Shown here in pieces: positions 1-13,799 of a stretch of 64,000 bases of DNA. Position 1 is the first letter of the stretch. Each line of letters begins with the position of its first letter. The translations under genes and the position numbers were made by a program. Source of the DNA: Opisthorchis felineus (Eukaryota; Platyhelminthes; Trematoda; Opisthorchiida; Opisthorchiidae). The notes beneath the pieces were generated by a model. It made no database searches. It saw only the letters and a program-made list of their open reading frames with translations, and had not been told where the DNA came from. Location: positions 65,365 to 129,364 of the forward strand of contig SJOL01004547.1 of the NCBI GenBank assembly GCA_004794785.1, read 5' to 3'.

Positions 1-3000
1 TCATGAACTTCAAAGTAACTCTAATTTGTAAATTCCCATTTGGCTTCCAGGATTTGGCGACTCCTAGTACAAGGGTTCTTTATCCAGAAATAACACGGTG
101 GAACCGATCTGATATGAGTGGCTCCGGAAAATGAACTTTTTCCAATAAACACGAAGAAAAGTTTATACTAAACAAAAAAATCATTATGCGGAAAAAGGGA
201 AGGTTAATACAACCTTCGGCAAAAAGGCTATAAATATTTCACAGTAGAAAGGATAATATTTCTGAGACAATAATTTACTAGGACTGGCAAAACAAAACAG
301 GTCATAACAAAAATGAGGCATTCGTAAAACTGACACCTGTGTGTCTATCTATAGAGACAGGCTTAGCTCAGTCTTTCAACTAATGGAAGTTAAGCTGCCT
401 CATAGATTACAAGAAGCTTGTAGAAAATTACTGATCTTATGTATAAGGCTGCTAGATTAAGTCTGGGCTTTGTTTCCAAAACTGTCATCATTTTCCAAAT
501 AAAAAGGAAGGACTACCATCTGTATGTGTTAGTTGATGTGCCAGCGGCATGGTAGTTTCAAGACGATGTGTTGTTCGGACTGCACGCAGGAAGAGAAATA
601 TGTTTCACTGAGGCTTGGAACAAAAATGTAAGATCAAATGCCATCGCATCACACACCCTCCTAAGACAAATCATTTTGCAGAAATAAGCAGATAAGTATT
701 TCAGGTCCACCATGAGAAGTCAGATTTGAACGTCATTTGAATTCGGTTATAAAGCCCGCAATTCTGCTCTCACAAAAGGATAGTACCACGCTTATAACTC
801 TAAAGGTCAAAGTTCAGTCTAGCTGCATCCTCGCAACTAACAACGATATCATTTCTTCTGATTAGACTGACGTACCTATTTTACCTCCGTCATTGGTGAT
901 GTTCTGTGTAATCACTCAACAAAGTGCCTACCACACATCTTCATATAAGTTCGTAGTTTTTGGTGTACGAACATCACAGGAAATAACCCATGTTTTTTGA
1001 CACGCCGTTCGGTTTGAAAAATTCCGCCAAAATGGAGTATGAATATGCATCAAATGATATCACTTTCTTATTGAACGTACTACACTTCACTGCGAGCTTC
1101 AGCTTAATTGTCAATGTAAATTATTAGATATTGCCAATGCCTGAGGATGTCAGTGCCATTTTATGAACTCTACTTAATCACCAAGCATATTATGATGCCA
1201 ATAAATGCTATGTATATATTTTTGTTGAACCCACGTGGAATGTGTGGTCTAGTGGAAATGTAACACATAACAAGTGAGCAGCAGACTAGCAGATCACTTA
1301 GGCGGAACTCCTGAAGTTAGCGGTATGTCTTCGAGTCGCCATTTTCAGAAGTCGCAATGGATTCTCTATTGACGGTTTTACAGCTGTAGGACTTAATTAG
1401 GCCGTTTTTGGGTACCTTGTAGGTCAAAGGGCAGTGATTACGAACTTCTGTTTCTATCATTTTATTGATGAAATTCTTCGAAGTCAGTCTGTGAAAATGA
1501 TGAGGAGGCACACTCTAAAGCTCTGCGGAAAGTAAGATCACCGCTGTGACTGAATGTCGGTTCTGAAACGTATAATGTTTCAGGTATGCGAATTTTAAAT
1601 ATCGTGCTCAGTAAACTCCACCTGCTGTTGATGTGGCTAAAACATCGCAGTTGGTGCATTATTCATCCTCAAATTCGTCTGCTGAAGCTGCTTTTCAAAG
1701 TACTGTGACCCGCATTGGGCTTAAAGCAGAACATATGGAAGCAGCACAATGGCATGGCATCAAAACCGGTAATGCAAAGAGCACTGCAATGAAACGTGTT
1801 AACTTCGATGTGCAACTAAAACACCGGGAAACCGTGGCAACGTAACTTGTGGGAGTAAATTCCACACAATTTGGCTTCCTGTCACAAAGTAGATGCCATT
1901 CGACCATATTACTTCCTGCCAGATTCAATGTTATAAAGGCTCTGAAGAAATAAGGCACAAAGAACATTTAGCTTCAATCAATTAAATTGTGTTAACAACT
2001 CTGGCTGCCCTGTTGATGTCAGCAGCTAGTGCAAAAAAGGGGGCCTCGAGTTGGGTTAAATATTTTTTACGTTGTTCGAGATATGTTGCACCCATACCTT
2101 ACTTGGGTTGCAATCTCATGCTTCTCGGCTATACTGACCGCACTTAAGGAATGCTTTAATTTCCTAGCTGAAGCAACAAAATTGTCCTGGTAACCTTTGG
2201 CTAACAAAGCCTTTTTTAACACATCTTTTTTACTCAACAGTTGACCTATTGTACACATAGGCCAGACCTTGTAAAACGGCAATCAGACTGAAACAGGAAC
2301 CTTGCTTGGTAGCCTCATTCAAAAGCAAACCTGAACAGAAAGTACCGTCCCTCGAGGTTGTCCCACAACACCCAGTGTTTTGCAAACCCTTACTTGGACC
2401 CCAAGTAGAAGAAACCTTAATAAAGGGTAAACTGTCGGACATACTAGGAGGAAGGTTATACCGAAAATTAATAGGCAGACTCATATTGGGATCGGAGCTT
2501 TAAATACAAATTTTGTCAACGTATCGTTTCCCAACTGATATAACCAAAGTACCATCACGAAATGCGTTCCCCGCTCTTCGAGAAATATTGGTTTGGCCTA
2601 GTGAACAGCCCATACCCGCACTGTCCCCCAGTCTACGAGAAGAATCTGAAAATTCAAAATGAAATTTTTCTTTACAAAAAACTAAGTTATTTATGTAACC
2701 ACTCCGGGCCTGCTAACCTTTTGGATAAAACGTTCAGATCGATATTTCAACCACAATTATACACACTATTTCAAGCTATCCCAACTTCCTCTTTGTATTC
2801 TCGTAATGATGCTGAAAATTTTAAGTCATTGATAGATGAAGGAAATTTTTAACAAGGAATCCGGCGGCTTATGACACCAAGTTGCCTATGAAACATGCAA
2901 CTGGTAGACTTCGAGCATACGTGGTCTTATGAGTCCACCTTAGACAAGACAATTAGAACTAGTTTGGTCTGTGTCAACAACCGTTTTGAACGAACAAAAG

Positions 3001-5159
3001 ACGTTTGTTAGCCTAAGGTGAATTAACCTTGTAAAAGTAAACAATTCGGTAGTATTCCAAACATAAAGTGTTACTTTCTTGGGGAGTGCTAAACCTATGC
3101 ATGTTGGCTGATTTATTACGTGCCTTTCAAGGTCGCGCAGCCCAAATACGGGCACAATGATCTAGAACGGTATTGTTCATATGCACATACACAGACCATT
3201 TCCTGCAAAAATGTAATAAATCCTTTCACTTTCTCATCCCTTGAGGACCTAGTAAGAATACCATTGGTTCTACTGGTGGGTGACTTCTAATTGGATTTTG
3301 GGATTCCTAATTCCATTCGCACTGAAGGTTGCTATACCAGATGTAAATTTTTAGGATCAAAGAATAGCTGAGAAAACGGGAATAAAAAACGGGAAATGAA
3401 AATTTGTGTGCACCGGTTAAATATATACAGCCAAGATTTCCAGCATTTTTAATACGAACCATGAACCCACAGTAGCTAATCTTAATGTTTTTGTAAACTC
3501 AGCTCGGAGGTAGTTTGGCTTTGTAAATGAAAGAAATGACAAACCCACTTAGGAGAATCTGTGGATCTGCCTCTCCTTTTGAACTGCAGTGACCGGTGCA
3601 AAAACCAGTGACGATGCAGAGACGTATTTGATCTCAATCGTACAGCAATTTTTTTGTAAAAACCACATAGTATTTAGGTAGAAATGGTGCAGCTGTGGGT
3701 GCTTTGTCGCTGGTTTAATGTTTAAACCCAATAGTGCGGTTGATCCGCCAAGAAGTCTGCCACCGGATTGTCGCCAAAAATCGAGGTCACCGATAATGGT
3801 TATCAGTTATCACAAGGACATGATTATTTGTGTTGTGCGTGCACCATAAAAACTTTGATTTGTCCTTTTGCTTGCCTATAACACGCTTTAATTGTAATAA
3901 ATGACAATTTCTGATGCCTCAGCCTTCACAAGCACCCAAAGTGTTCATTCGCGGGTGGTAATGACGGGTAACGCTCCATTAAGTTGAATAAGCTTTGCCA
4001 GCAAATCCTAATAGAATCTTTCGAAGGAAAGCTTCGTAATTGCTTACTTGCCTACCCCTCTGTTGTGTTAATAAAGGCTGATGAATTACTAAAGGTGCAT
4101 TTCTCAGATTGTTGTCATAGCAACACAAAGTGAGAGCTCTGCTATGGGTTATAAATCATGGCAAAGCACGGAGGTTTGTTTCCGAAGTTATGCAGAAATT
4201 GTTATGCATTTTTTCCACCCCAAACATTTATCGTTTACAAAACAGCTTCTTGGTGGCCTGTTTAGTGGTTTATTTTCGGTTTGTTTATGTAACTTTCCCT
4301 CAAGAGGAACATGCAAACCGCGAAAAGATACGTTTTGGGCGTGAACATTCGAAAATAGCATTTCAGCATAAAAATGCAGCTCTTCAGAGAACAACTACAA
4401 ATATGACTCGTTCCAAAATCACACTAAATAGAGAAAAACAGAACGTACTCATGATGCGGTTGTTATGACATCCGATGAATATGGTGTTTGAACTGTCCGA
4501 TTTCGTGGACATTCTCTGAGAGGCCCTCGTAGTATGCACATTTCTTGGTCTAATTCAATCAAGTTAAAAGGCCCCTTATTACCATTTAACACGCTGATTG
4601 GAAAAGGCGATAGGGAAACGTAATTTTAAACACTTATTAGTAGATCGGACATGGCCGCTTGTTAAATTTATTTCCTGAATAATTTTATCTAATGCGATTT
4701 GGGTTCGAAAGACCTATTACGGTACCATGTAATATACTGGGTACCTCTGAACCGATCAGAACTGGTCCAGTCCAGACCACCATCGACTGCGGGTGTGAGT
4801 GGAATCCAACAGGATGACGCACATTTCTGCCTCCAGAAGAAAACTGCTAGTCAAAACCGTCTGCGGAAAATTCGCTCCCACAACTTTTTTCGATAGGGAC
4901 GTTACTCACTTGAGTCCAGGATCGATTGATGCATCCATCTAGCTCCCTCTTTTTTAAGCACTATGTGCCCCTTGTTTTCACACAGCTTTTGCACGTTACT
5001 GGTGATATAGAATCCAAGAGGACTATTCACAGCAAACAAGCCATGTTTGACACCTTCGTATATCTCATGACTCCCACATGTGGATTCATTCACTTAGAAC
5101 CTAAATCCCTCAACATACAAAAGCAGCAAGCTGTGAGTTTATTAGATTCATATAGCCAC

Positions 5160-5520
5160 ATTGCGTATTCGTTGTATCACCGATTCATTCGTCTACCGGT
5201 TTATTGGCTCGCTCGCTGTTAGGAGGAATTTCGCACGGATACCGCTTTACCGCTTGCAGTTAGGCGCTGCTACGGCCAAGAAGCCTGATTGGTCAGAAGA
5301 TCGGGCCACTTGCCGGTCTAGCATTAAGGCGAGCTCCGATTCGCCGAAAGTGTGGACCCAACAGGCAATCATGACCCAGTATCCGTCTAACGCCGGTTGC
5401 CAGTGGCGCATCCAGAAGGCGCCGGAATTTCCAGAATGTCGCCGCATACACTTTATATATGGTGCGCTGTATGTGCCTTTGACCTGATTTTGGGCGTAAT
5501 ACACGTTGTGCACCTTTGGT
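5160..5520. other. GC-richer block of unknown nature
   Basis: This block has far more CG dinucleotides and higher GC than the AT-rich DNA on both sides. It has open frames on both strands (108 codons on plus, 88 on minus) with no recognisable domain. It may be a fragment of an unidentified mobile element. A short stretch near 5185-5215 resembles sequence near 36275-36290, just past an RTE fragment, but the match is too short to be decisive. Confidence 0.3.
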
Positions 5521-6587
5521 GGTTATTTTGACCGGAAGGCTTGCTTGGAAGGTTCAGAAGGAGAACCAAGCTGGGAAACTACCGTTATTACGCTTGCCAA
5601 ACAAGTAGTGTTGACCCTCAGTTTCCTTAAAAGGTGTTGCCTCCCGGTGAGACAAAACAACTGCTGGAGTGAATAACAGTCAGCACGAGTCCAGCCGGCA
5701 TGGTAATTATACCACCCTCCCCTTTATGAAACAACATGCCTACATTTGTATCGACATCGTGACCCAGTACTTGTGTTCGACTACCAAAGCTAGAATCTTT
5801 GAAGCGAGGAAGATCTTACTAACCTCACAACGGTTTCAACAGAAACTCTGTATCTTTCATGCGATTGGGAGAGTTAGGGTTAAAGACTTGGAATAATTTG
5901 AGGTAAATGTCTTATCCTGCAGTATTTTGTTCAGCTATACGAAAACCGATTCCAACTCACTTTTGGAAGACGGCTTACATTATCACGAGGGTTTGGATTC
6001 CTTTTCTAGAGCAAGATTTTTGGGCTTTCTGCTGCTCACTCAAATACCCATCAGTGCGGGTTAACTTGCTCCAGAGTTTTATGACGAACCTTCAGTGCTA
6101 AGCTACCCGGTATGAAGGTGACAGTTGTCAGACCGTGTTGCAGTAACTGGTGCATTCATTTTATTGAACAAAAACACCTAGCGAGTGAAAAAAACGTTAT
6201 TTTTTGTAATGATACCTTATGGAAAGTTTAAATTAAAAACAACATATTGAAGGACGACCTGATAATCCGACATCTTGGTTGTTAATGACGCCCCTTTTCA
6301 AGGATTTTTACAACCAATTGAATATGAGTCAAGTGCAGCATTATTTGGGTTCGCTAATTGCACTGACCGTATGGGTCCACTTACGGTATTTTAAGAACAT
6401 TCACCTGCTTATGGAGGGGTCCCATTTTTAGAAGACCCAGAGGTTTCTTAGACTTGCCTAATTTACAGCGGCTGGGTTGCTGTGCGCCAGTCTAGCCGAA
6501 CAGTTTGCTATTACTGTTGCACAAAATTATGAATTACTCCCGATACAATCATGAAGGCATTTTTGAAATCAGAAGTTAAGGTAAGGA

Positions 6588-6603
6588 AATAATAATAATA
6601 ATA
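6588..6603. repeat. (AAT)n microsatellite
   Basis: About five uninterrupted AAT units in the 3' flank of the gene. Confidence 0.85.
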
Positions 6604-8454
6604 CTCAGAAGCAAGGTCTTGGGCTCTCTTTGTTTGCTTGAACGCAGGAGTCCTACTTTTAATCTAGTTAGCATATTCGGGTATGACAATTGCAATCGCG
6701 ATCAAAGGTAGACTATTCTGAGAGCTGATCACAAAATGATTTTACTAGACTCTGTGTTCCTATCATTTATTAGCACGATTAGTGTTAGGCACAACAGTAC
6801 TTACTTGTATGGCTTGCTCAAGAGGACCCGCCTCGGTATTAAGATCACTTGGATTGCTCGTCGTAAGCGCTCTTTATTCCCAGAGAACACTGCATGTTCA
6901 TGTGCTAAGCGCAGAGCTTTCCTAAGCTTAATACAAGTTGTATTCACTTTCCCTCCGTCCGAACGGTTTGCTTGGTTTTCTGGTATAATTAGCTTTGGTA
7001 AACAAACTTAAAGACGGAAACGCAGGATTTTATGTTCTTTATTCCAAGAGTGTGTGAGCACGTCGGCCCCAACGGCATTTAAACTCTGCCATGGCGAGCG
7101 AACGAGTTGCGCTACTTTTGTATTCCGCGATCAGCTATTTGTAATTTGGTTGACATATGACATTTACCATATCATTGCAAGGCCACTGATGAAGTGGTCT
7201 CCAAGCAACCAAATACCAAGGTTATCTCAACGTGACCGCCAGAAGAAATCGTTTTGGCCCATATTACCATCCGGCAAGAGTGGTCGGAGTCTACGTGCCT
7301 CAAGAGGGAACAGCTAAAGTGGATATGCCACTGATTTTGATGCGTGAACTTGATGAGTTCCACTCAAGAAGAGACGTTGGTTTTTCAGGAATAATCAAAA
7401 TCTGCCCATATAACTAGGATTTTTTGACTACACTTCTGATGGCCTTGGTATTTATGAGGTCATGAGTTATCAACAACACTTGGTCATTATCATGTTATTT
7501 CCCGAAAGCTCTCGTCGCATGGGCGAAACCAATAAAACAACCTATCGATTAGAAGTGCTCATCATTTTGTTCACCGTTTAATTTAATAAGATTGAACACT
7601 GTCGGTCACGTTGGCACAAAACGCGCAGTGATGTGTGTCATTTCGGTGGACTTGTGTAGCTGAGAGTTTTTTTAAAGGTTCATATCCCTGAGGTGTTGCA
7701 GTGGTCTGTGTGAGAGAAACACTGTCAGATATAGTATTTCATCAAAATTTCTATAGCATTCGGATGAAGTCTCCATAAACTCAATGAGATCAACTTCAGT
7801 ATCCTCACATGTATTATCTCATACTACTCTCATACTTACGCGGATCACACAGAACGTGCATCCATGCCTAATACGTTCGGCTGGATAGCGGTCTACCTTA
7901 ATTCAAGTCGACTCAAGTACATGTTCTGGGTCGAAGCTGAAAACTTGTAAAGATTTACTACTCATCATTGACATCTCGCATTTTATAAAACGAACACAGT
8001 AATCCGACAGCGCACCACTCTTTCAAGCAATTCTGAAACCATTTGTAGCATACAAACTTACTAGCGTGCAAAATTCTGGGCACAATATTTATGTAATAAA
8101 CTTAAGGTTTTTAGACAATTGTCGGACGACAGTGTTGCATCCTAGCTGTACGGCTGGCGACTGTAAAGAAAAAATCATCTGAGCAGTACAGTTCCAAATC
8201 AACTAAAGGGCAAATTAAAAATCACCAGCAAAGCCGGTAATGAGAGCATCCCTGGCCAATTTCCTGCCATAACCACACTGGCCTATTCACCAGCACTGGT
8301 TGCTTGGTTTAGATTCAGCGATTTCTCCATCGGTCAGTTCGCCTGAATTGACGGGCTTCCCCTCTTCGCAGCTTACTCTCAGGATGATAATAGTACTCAC
8401 TTCATACGGGGATCCCCACAGTAAACTTTTGCCATAATTTTGACCTTTTTCCAT

Positions 8455-8460
8455 TTTATT
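8455..8460 (-). promoter_or_regulatory. Candidate polyadenylation signal of the LAR gene
   Basis: AATAAA on the minus strand, about 200 bp past the TAA stop of the last exon. It is the first canonical hexamer I see after the stop. GT-rich sequence follows within 40 bp. The motif is common by chance in AT-rich DNA, so transcript ends would be needed to confirm it. Confidence 0.4.
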
Positions 8461-8658
8461 GCGAGAGTGAAATAACCAGATAAAAAAAGACAACAAACAT
8501 CTGCTTCGTCCGCAATTTTTGAAAATTTACTAGGATAGCATGACGAGGTATAGCAATTAAACATTGATTCATCCGAGTGAACTATTTCATCTCGAAGCAC
8601 AAGAGGTTAGATACAAAAGAATTAGGATGAATGGGAAGCTCGGTGCTAGATAAATTAC

Positions 8659-9043
8659 TTAGAAGATGCATGCAGTAGGTTCAGAGTCGTCGTATAGATC
8701 GAAGAGTGACTTCAAACCTGGTTGATCGGAACCCTTATGGTGCTGGCCAGTCGCATGACTATGAACTTGCTTTGTGTTGCAACGTAACTTGTGTGGAACA
8801 AATGGAGAACCGATGGCAGGTAGTGGGATACTTGAATTGGGTTGCGTGCACAGATCAAAGGAACTCAAGTATTCCAATGCGACCAAGTAACAGAATCGAT
8901 ATTGTTCTTCCGTCTGAACCATTCCAACTCGTTGTTGACGTAACAACTTTACCGTTTGATACATATCAACCACAGATTCTTGTCTCAGACGTTCCAGGAC
9001 GTTGCACAGTGTGATAAAGACACCAGTTCGACCAGCACCAGAA
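8659..9043 (-). CDS. Lar: LAR exon 12 (last): D2 P-loop, C-terminal helices, extended tail and stop
   Basis: One leading base, 127 codons and a TAA stop; acceptor ATTCCTTTTCAG. The first base completes the Ser codon begun in exon 11, so the D2 signature reads [10 protein letters not shown] and is intact, with nucleophile Cys and Arg. [32 protein letters not shown] and [18 protein letters not shown] match the end of human D2, including an intact Q-loop. Human LAR ends about three residues after this point. Here the frame continues for about 60 more residues, rich in Ser, His, Pro and Gln, and ends with an acidic patch, [12 protein letters not shown]. An open frame on the other strand across 8706-9014 is a shadow. 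Confidence 0.95.
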
Positions 9044-9903
9044 CTGAAAAGGAATTACATACGTGGTTTAATAGAGTGTGACTATAACGCAAAAGAGCTT
9101 AGGGTATTCCCCTCACTGTCTCACTGACCTTACTTTCAGGAAACATTGTTTAGGATGTATAAGAATTTTTTCTTGTAGGGATTAAACATGGGTTTAGGTC
9201 GAAAAAACAAGCTCATAGTTCAGAAGTCAATATCCGGACCAGAATGACGTACCATTCGGATATCTATAGTTACTTGTTTTCCTTCATAAGTTCTGAAGGG
9301 GCAACCTAGTAATATAAAACATTCTGCACTAAAATCTACTTCACATACTATACACAAAAGACAAAGCCATTTGTTCTTGGCTGTTAGACGGGTCTTGTTA
9401 AAATGACAAAAAATGTGGCCAACAGTAAAACTGAAGTTAGCCCGCTGGTGTTCAGCTCGGTCGGATTACTGTTTGGACCCAAGCCCATGGTTACTATTGT
9501 CGTTATTAGCCTTACCATAACCCCGACTTGGGCAAAACATCTCAGATGTACTGTTTTAGTAGAGAGGAAACGTGGAAGTAGCAGAGCAGCTTTCTGCTTA
9601 GGTGCATAGCTAGGCACTCACCCATATCTAGCTACTCCGGAGACTGTTGGTGAAGCATGCTGTGGGTATAAATTCATAAAAGAAGCAGACTAACACCCAA
9701 ATTAAGTGGCTTATTTTATGACACTACAGTATTGTGTTTTTCTGACGCAAACTGATAGGGACATTTTGAGAGCCATAAGAAGTTAATTCTCATGAGCCCA
9801 CTTGTTGCATGCACTAAATAATGCACCAGTTCGCCTCTTCAGTGATAATGCATTTTCTTTCTGTTTGTTTTACTTGGGTAATAGGGAAAATCCAAGAAAG
9901 ACG

Positions 9904-9931
9904 ATATATATACATATATATAGAGAGAGAG
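9904..9931. repeat. Compound (AT)n-(AG)n microsatellite
   Basis: An interrupted AT run followed by four to five GA units, within intron 11. Confidence 0.85.
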
Positions 9932-12900
9932 CTTGAAACGATTAAACCAGTCACTAAGAGTTTTTCGATATCCATGTGTATAGTATATTTTCAGCTCCGA
10001 CTACCCAACGTATTGAGATTGACTTGAAATGCAATACCAGAGCCTTAGAGCCATTTGTTTCCTAGACAGACATAATGAGCATCCATGTTATGTGGTTCCA
10101 CAATGAACCATTTTTACAGAAGTTGGCTGCACGGTGCTTGACCAGCCTACTGCATCGTTGTTTTCAGGATTCTGGCGCTGATCCAGATTGCTAATACAAT
10201 CCAGCACTCCTTACCGACCTGAGCGTCATGTTCTCAGTCAACTGCCCTTCCCAAAACTCTAGAGAATCCATCACTCAAGATAACCCGTAAGTGAGAAGAG
10301 ATTCATATCACAATGCTAGTAAGAAGCTCTGGATCTGAAGAGCCTAGAGTCCCCGCAGTGGCACTGACTCAGCAGTTCAATCACCTGGACAGCTAGTAAG
10401 TTGCGAGTAAAAATCGAATGAATCGACCAAAAGAAAATAAGTGCGTGGCTGACAAAGTTGTCCACACTGGGATCGGAATGAAGACTTAAGACTGTTGGTT
10501 CTTCTGGTTTATTCCAATCATTGAGTATGTTTGAAGTCTTGAAGTCGATGCCCCTCTGAAGCTAGAAAACGCCCGTAAAAGGTCCCCTTTCAATCCCTGG
10601 TGGATATCCGCATTTATAAGCAGAAGAGAGATGAGGTTTACTTGAAAAGTGCCCCTACCGACCCCAGGCTTTATTCTTACACTTGTAAGATTACAGTGGT
10701 AGGTACAGCTTGTGTTTAAGCTCTTATTGAGTACTTTACTTATGTCACCCCGAATCGTTAACTAGCTAGTGTCTGTATGGATGAGTAACACTGTTTTCGT
10801 AATACTTCACATTATCACGGTGGTGGCATGGTCACCCATTAGGCCATCCTCCCACGTCTCGTCACTATGGAGCACCCACTCTCAAGGTCACTGTAGACTG
10901 TTTACAAATCGGGCGAACCTGCCATCGAGTAAACTGGATATGGTTGGGACGATCGGTAACGGATAAGCGACGACGATTGCTTACAGTAACCTTATGTGAC
11001 ATCCCCAGCTGGTTCAAAGGAATGTCTCATGGGCACACAAGCACGAAACCTTGAATGAAATGTCTCAGTTTTGCCCAACATTTCAGCAAACGAAATTCGG
11101 GAAGAAATGTCGATGTCTTTTTGTATGCTTAACGCTGGCACAAACTGTAAATACAAGACTGCGAACCTACCTTACGCTACTGTGTTAGCCTGGGATAGGA
11201 ACTTAAGCGTTTTACTAAGAACAAGATAGCCTCAATTATCACCAGCTAAGCATTATTTTACTACATGCGAATGAAACCCAAAAATATTTTTTCCATACGC
11301 CGTCTTTTAAGGCACCGTTTACCCTTTCATCGGGTGCAAGCATAGGTCTGCAATTGCATCGTTCGGTTTTCTACAATATTTCACGTGGAATATGATAGCT
11401 CATGGAATCAGCGATCACTAAATATCCCCAGCCAAATCGAAGCAAACGCTGTTGTTTTGGTTGACCAAGTGTCACGCAGCGACTGCCGGAATGTGGCAGA
11501 GGAATCTGAATTTCACCAAGCCCCTCTTACTGCCTATTTGATCCACAAACATTTGCACACACTGGCACACAGAGTACTGTAAAATGAGGTTGAACGCACC
11601 AACCTAGCCCAACCAAATCTGTGACCCTTTTTTGTCACACCTTTGAACCACCTTCTTAAGGAATGGTCACTAAACACTGGTGTCGTGCGAGTTTTGCCAA
11701 TTGTTGACGTTCTTATTTTGCTTTCCTCCACAACACGGCGAATAACAACTTCAATACCAGGGTAGTTGTTGACTCTCAGCCACCGTGAATTTAAATATAG
11801 TGCGAAGTATGCACACTTACTTCCTTTTGGCCTTCTAATCTACCTCTAAATAGTTTGGGCAAGATAATGTTGTACTGTTCCTGCTCTACTGCCTCTTCGG
11901 TTTCTCAGGGGTGTGGTTCATCAAAAACAACCTGGAATTTCTGTTTGTAAATAGCTTGATGTAAACAAAACCCAAAGGTCGAGGTCACATCCAATAAGGG
12001 TTTGGTTGATATGTTGTTAACTATTTGAAATTGCCAGCGGTCAAAAACTCTGAATGTACGCCTGTCGACAACGATTTCGTTCGACTCTCTCTATTTATAA
12101 CCCAGAATGGCGAAAACATTGAGTTTGTTTGTGGGTCATGTGCAGTTACGCCCCCTTATTTTATTTCACACCGCAATTCATTTAGGAGATCAGGTAAGTC
12201 ATCCAGATACACCACCACACGACTTAGGAAAAGACCATGTTTTTATGCACCTTACATGATTTTTTTATTATTACCGTATCCCTTTTTATGTGTGATTAAC
12301 CAGCTGCTAAACTTCACGTGAACTGTCCCGAAATCATGTACATTCTGCAGTAGGGAACGGCACTAAAAAGCGCTGATTTAATTTGGCTGCCTTTTACTGC
12401 TTGAACCTATGGTGGATACAATTACAAAGACCCAGCATCATCTGTGTTAGGACTGCCTCGTAGTATATTTTGGTGATATCTGAGGTTTACAGATTACAAA
12501 ATCAGGTCAGGTCCAAAAGTCTTCTTCTCGGTGAAGTCTAGGAACTTCAGAAATTCCCTATTTGACATAGAGCCAATGATTACTGGCGGGATAGTACGAG
12601 GCTTAACTTGATCTGTTTCACACAAGCATGTGGTTCTTCCAAGAACCTTTGGTGAGCTAGTATAAACATCTGAATCACAGCGTGAAAGTGGTTAAGACAG
12701 CAATATCGCATATTCTTGTTAGCAATGGCTCCGCTTTGCTTACACGTATGAATATGCTGGAATACTCGAGGGAAAATACCCCAATCTCCAACTGGTTGTT
12801 ATTTATTACTGAAGGCTCACCACAATTTTTGGTAGCCAGTTTACGCAAAAACCACAGTACCATAGTACCATAGTACCGATTACTCGTAAAATGAAATGAA

Positions 12901-13204
12901 GTTCTTGTGTTAAATTTTTGTATCCCCACCATGACTTTAAACCACAGAATGACTGAGCATCAACATATTTTGATGAATTGCCGATGGGTAGGAATCTGTA
13001 AACAACTACAAACTTCTCAAAAGTGGAACTCCGTTTTCTACGCAACTTCTCACACGGCAGTAGTACTTATCGGGTATTTTTGCAGATTTGAGTAAAAAGA
13101 TATTTACTTGCTGCATTTTCTGACGGCTAGCTTTGGATTGCGTGTTGGCCGAACATGTCTGTTTTTCTTATCAAGTTTCGTCCTACTGATGCATGCCGTG
13201 AGAG

Positions 13205-13285
13205 TAGTGGGGAACCAGCATATCCACGTCACTTTATAGTATATGGCTCCGGTTGGTCTTGTGTAACCAGCAATCAGCCAGAGGA
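13205..13285 (-). repeat. tRNA-like SINE remnant, type 1, copy 1
   Basis: This segment matches 25380-25450 in order and orientation: blocks GAACCAGC, TTATA-TATATGG and AACCAGCAAT occur in both with similar spacing. The other copy holds a perfect RNA polymerase III B box on the minus strand; here that box has decayed. It is a fossil and unlikely to be transcribed. Confidence 0.45.
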
Positions 13286-13329
13286 TGGCGAACCTCAAAG
13301 TACCCGCTTTGTGGGTTCAAATGTTAGCC

Positions 13330-13580
13330 ATCTTATCGACTGAATACCCGTTGATAATTGTGTCTGTGCGGTTCGCCCACGATTCGTCACCATGTGTTCA
13401 AAAGCGGATCTTTATACTTTTGTCTTACCTGTTCACGCCCTATCCAAATAGCTCGGACACCGTCAGAGGCAAGTTTCACGGCACGTTACGGCTTGCTAGA
13501 AGCTCAGATATTGCTGTGATTGCCGGAGATCAAAATGCACAAGTGGGCAGACTTAGCGCATCTGCGGCCCACTAGTGTGG
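13330..13580 (+). pseudogene. RTE-like retrotransposon, endonuclease fragment
   Basis: One plus-strand frame contains RIFILLSYLFTPYPN and, after a gap, ARSSDIAVIAGDQNAQVG. This fits the apurinic-type endonuclease of RTE-like LINEs of flatworms, whose usual form is VVSAYAPT...RSTDVVVVAGDFNAQVG. The catalytic GDxNA motif is present. A TAG stop comes soon after, and the reverse transcriptase does not follow, so this is a truncated piece. It is antisense to the LAR gene. Confidence 0.75.
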
Positions 13581-13799
13581 TGGATATTGATTAGACTCTA
13601 CAAGTACGGGCAGTAGTGGGCGACTGCGTCGGTTATATGCCTTGAGTAGACTGTTTTTATACAGTACTAGATTATGAACTTATCAAAATTATCTGGCCAC
13701 ATGGTGTCTTCCAGAAAAGTGCTAGCTGAAGCCCGAACTTATCACATTGCCATCAGTTACCAAGGTCATGGATCAATTACTGAATGCCCCGGATCTAAA

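Larger units (their letters stand above)
1..8658. other. 3' flank of the LAR gene; no supported gene
   Basis: All open frames here are short (under 115 codons), on both strands, and none shows a protein family I recognise or a chain of exons with agreeing splice sites. The proximal part, down to the polyadenylation candidate near 8455, is probably 3' UTR. The stretch holds an (AAT)n run near 6588-6603 and a GC-richer block at about 5160-5520. I see no RNA gene in it. Confidence 0.5.

Noticed and set aside
8706..9014. 102-codon frame on plus over the last LAR exon
   Set aside because: It is the shadow of the D2 exon on minus, which has motifs, a splice acceptor and an agreeing phase.
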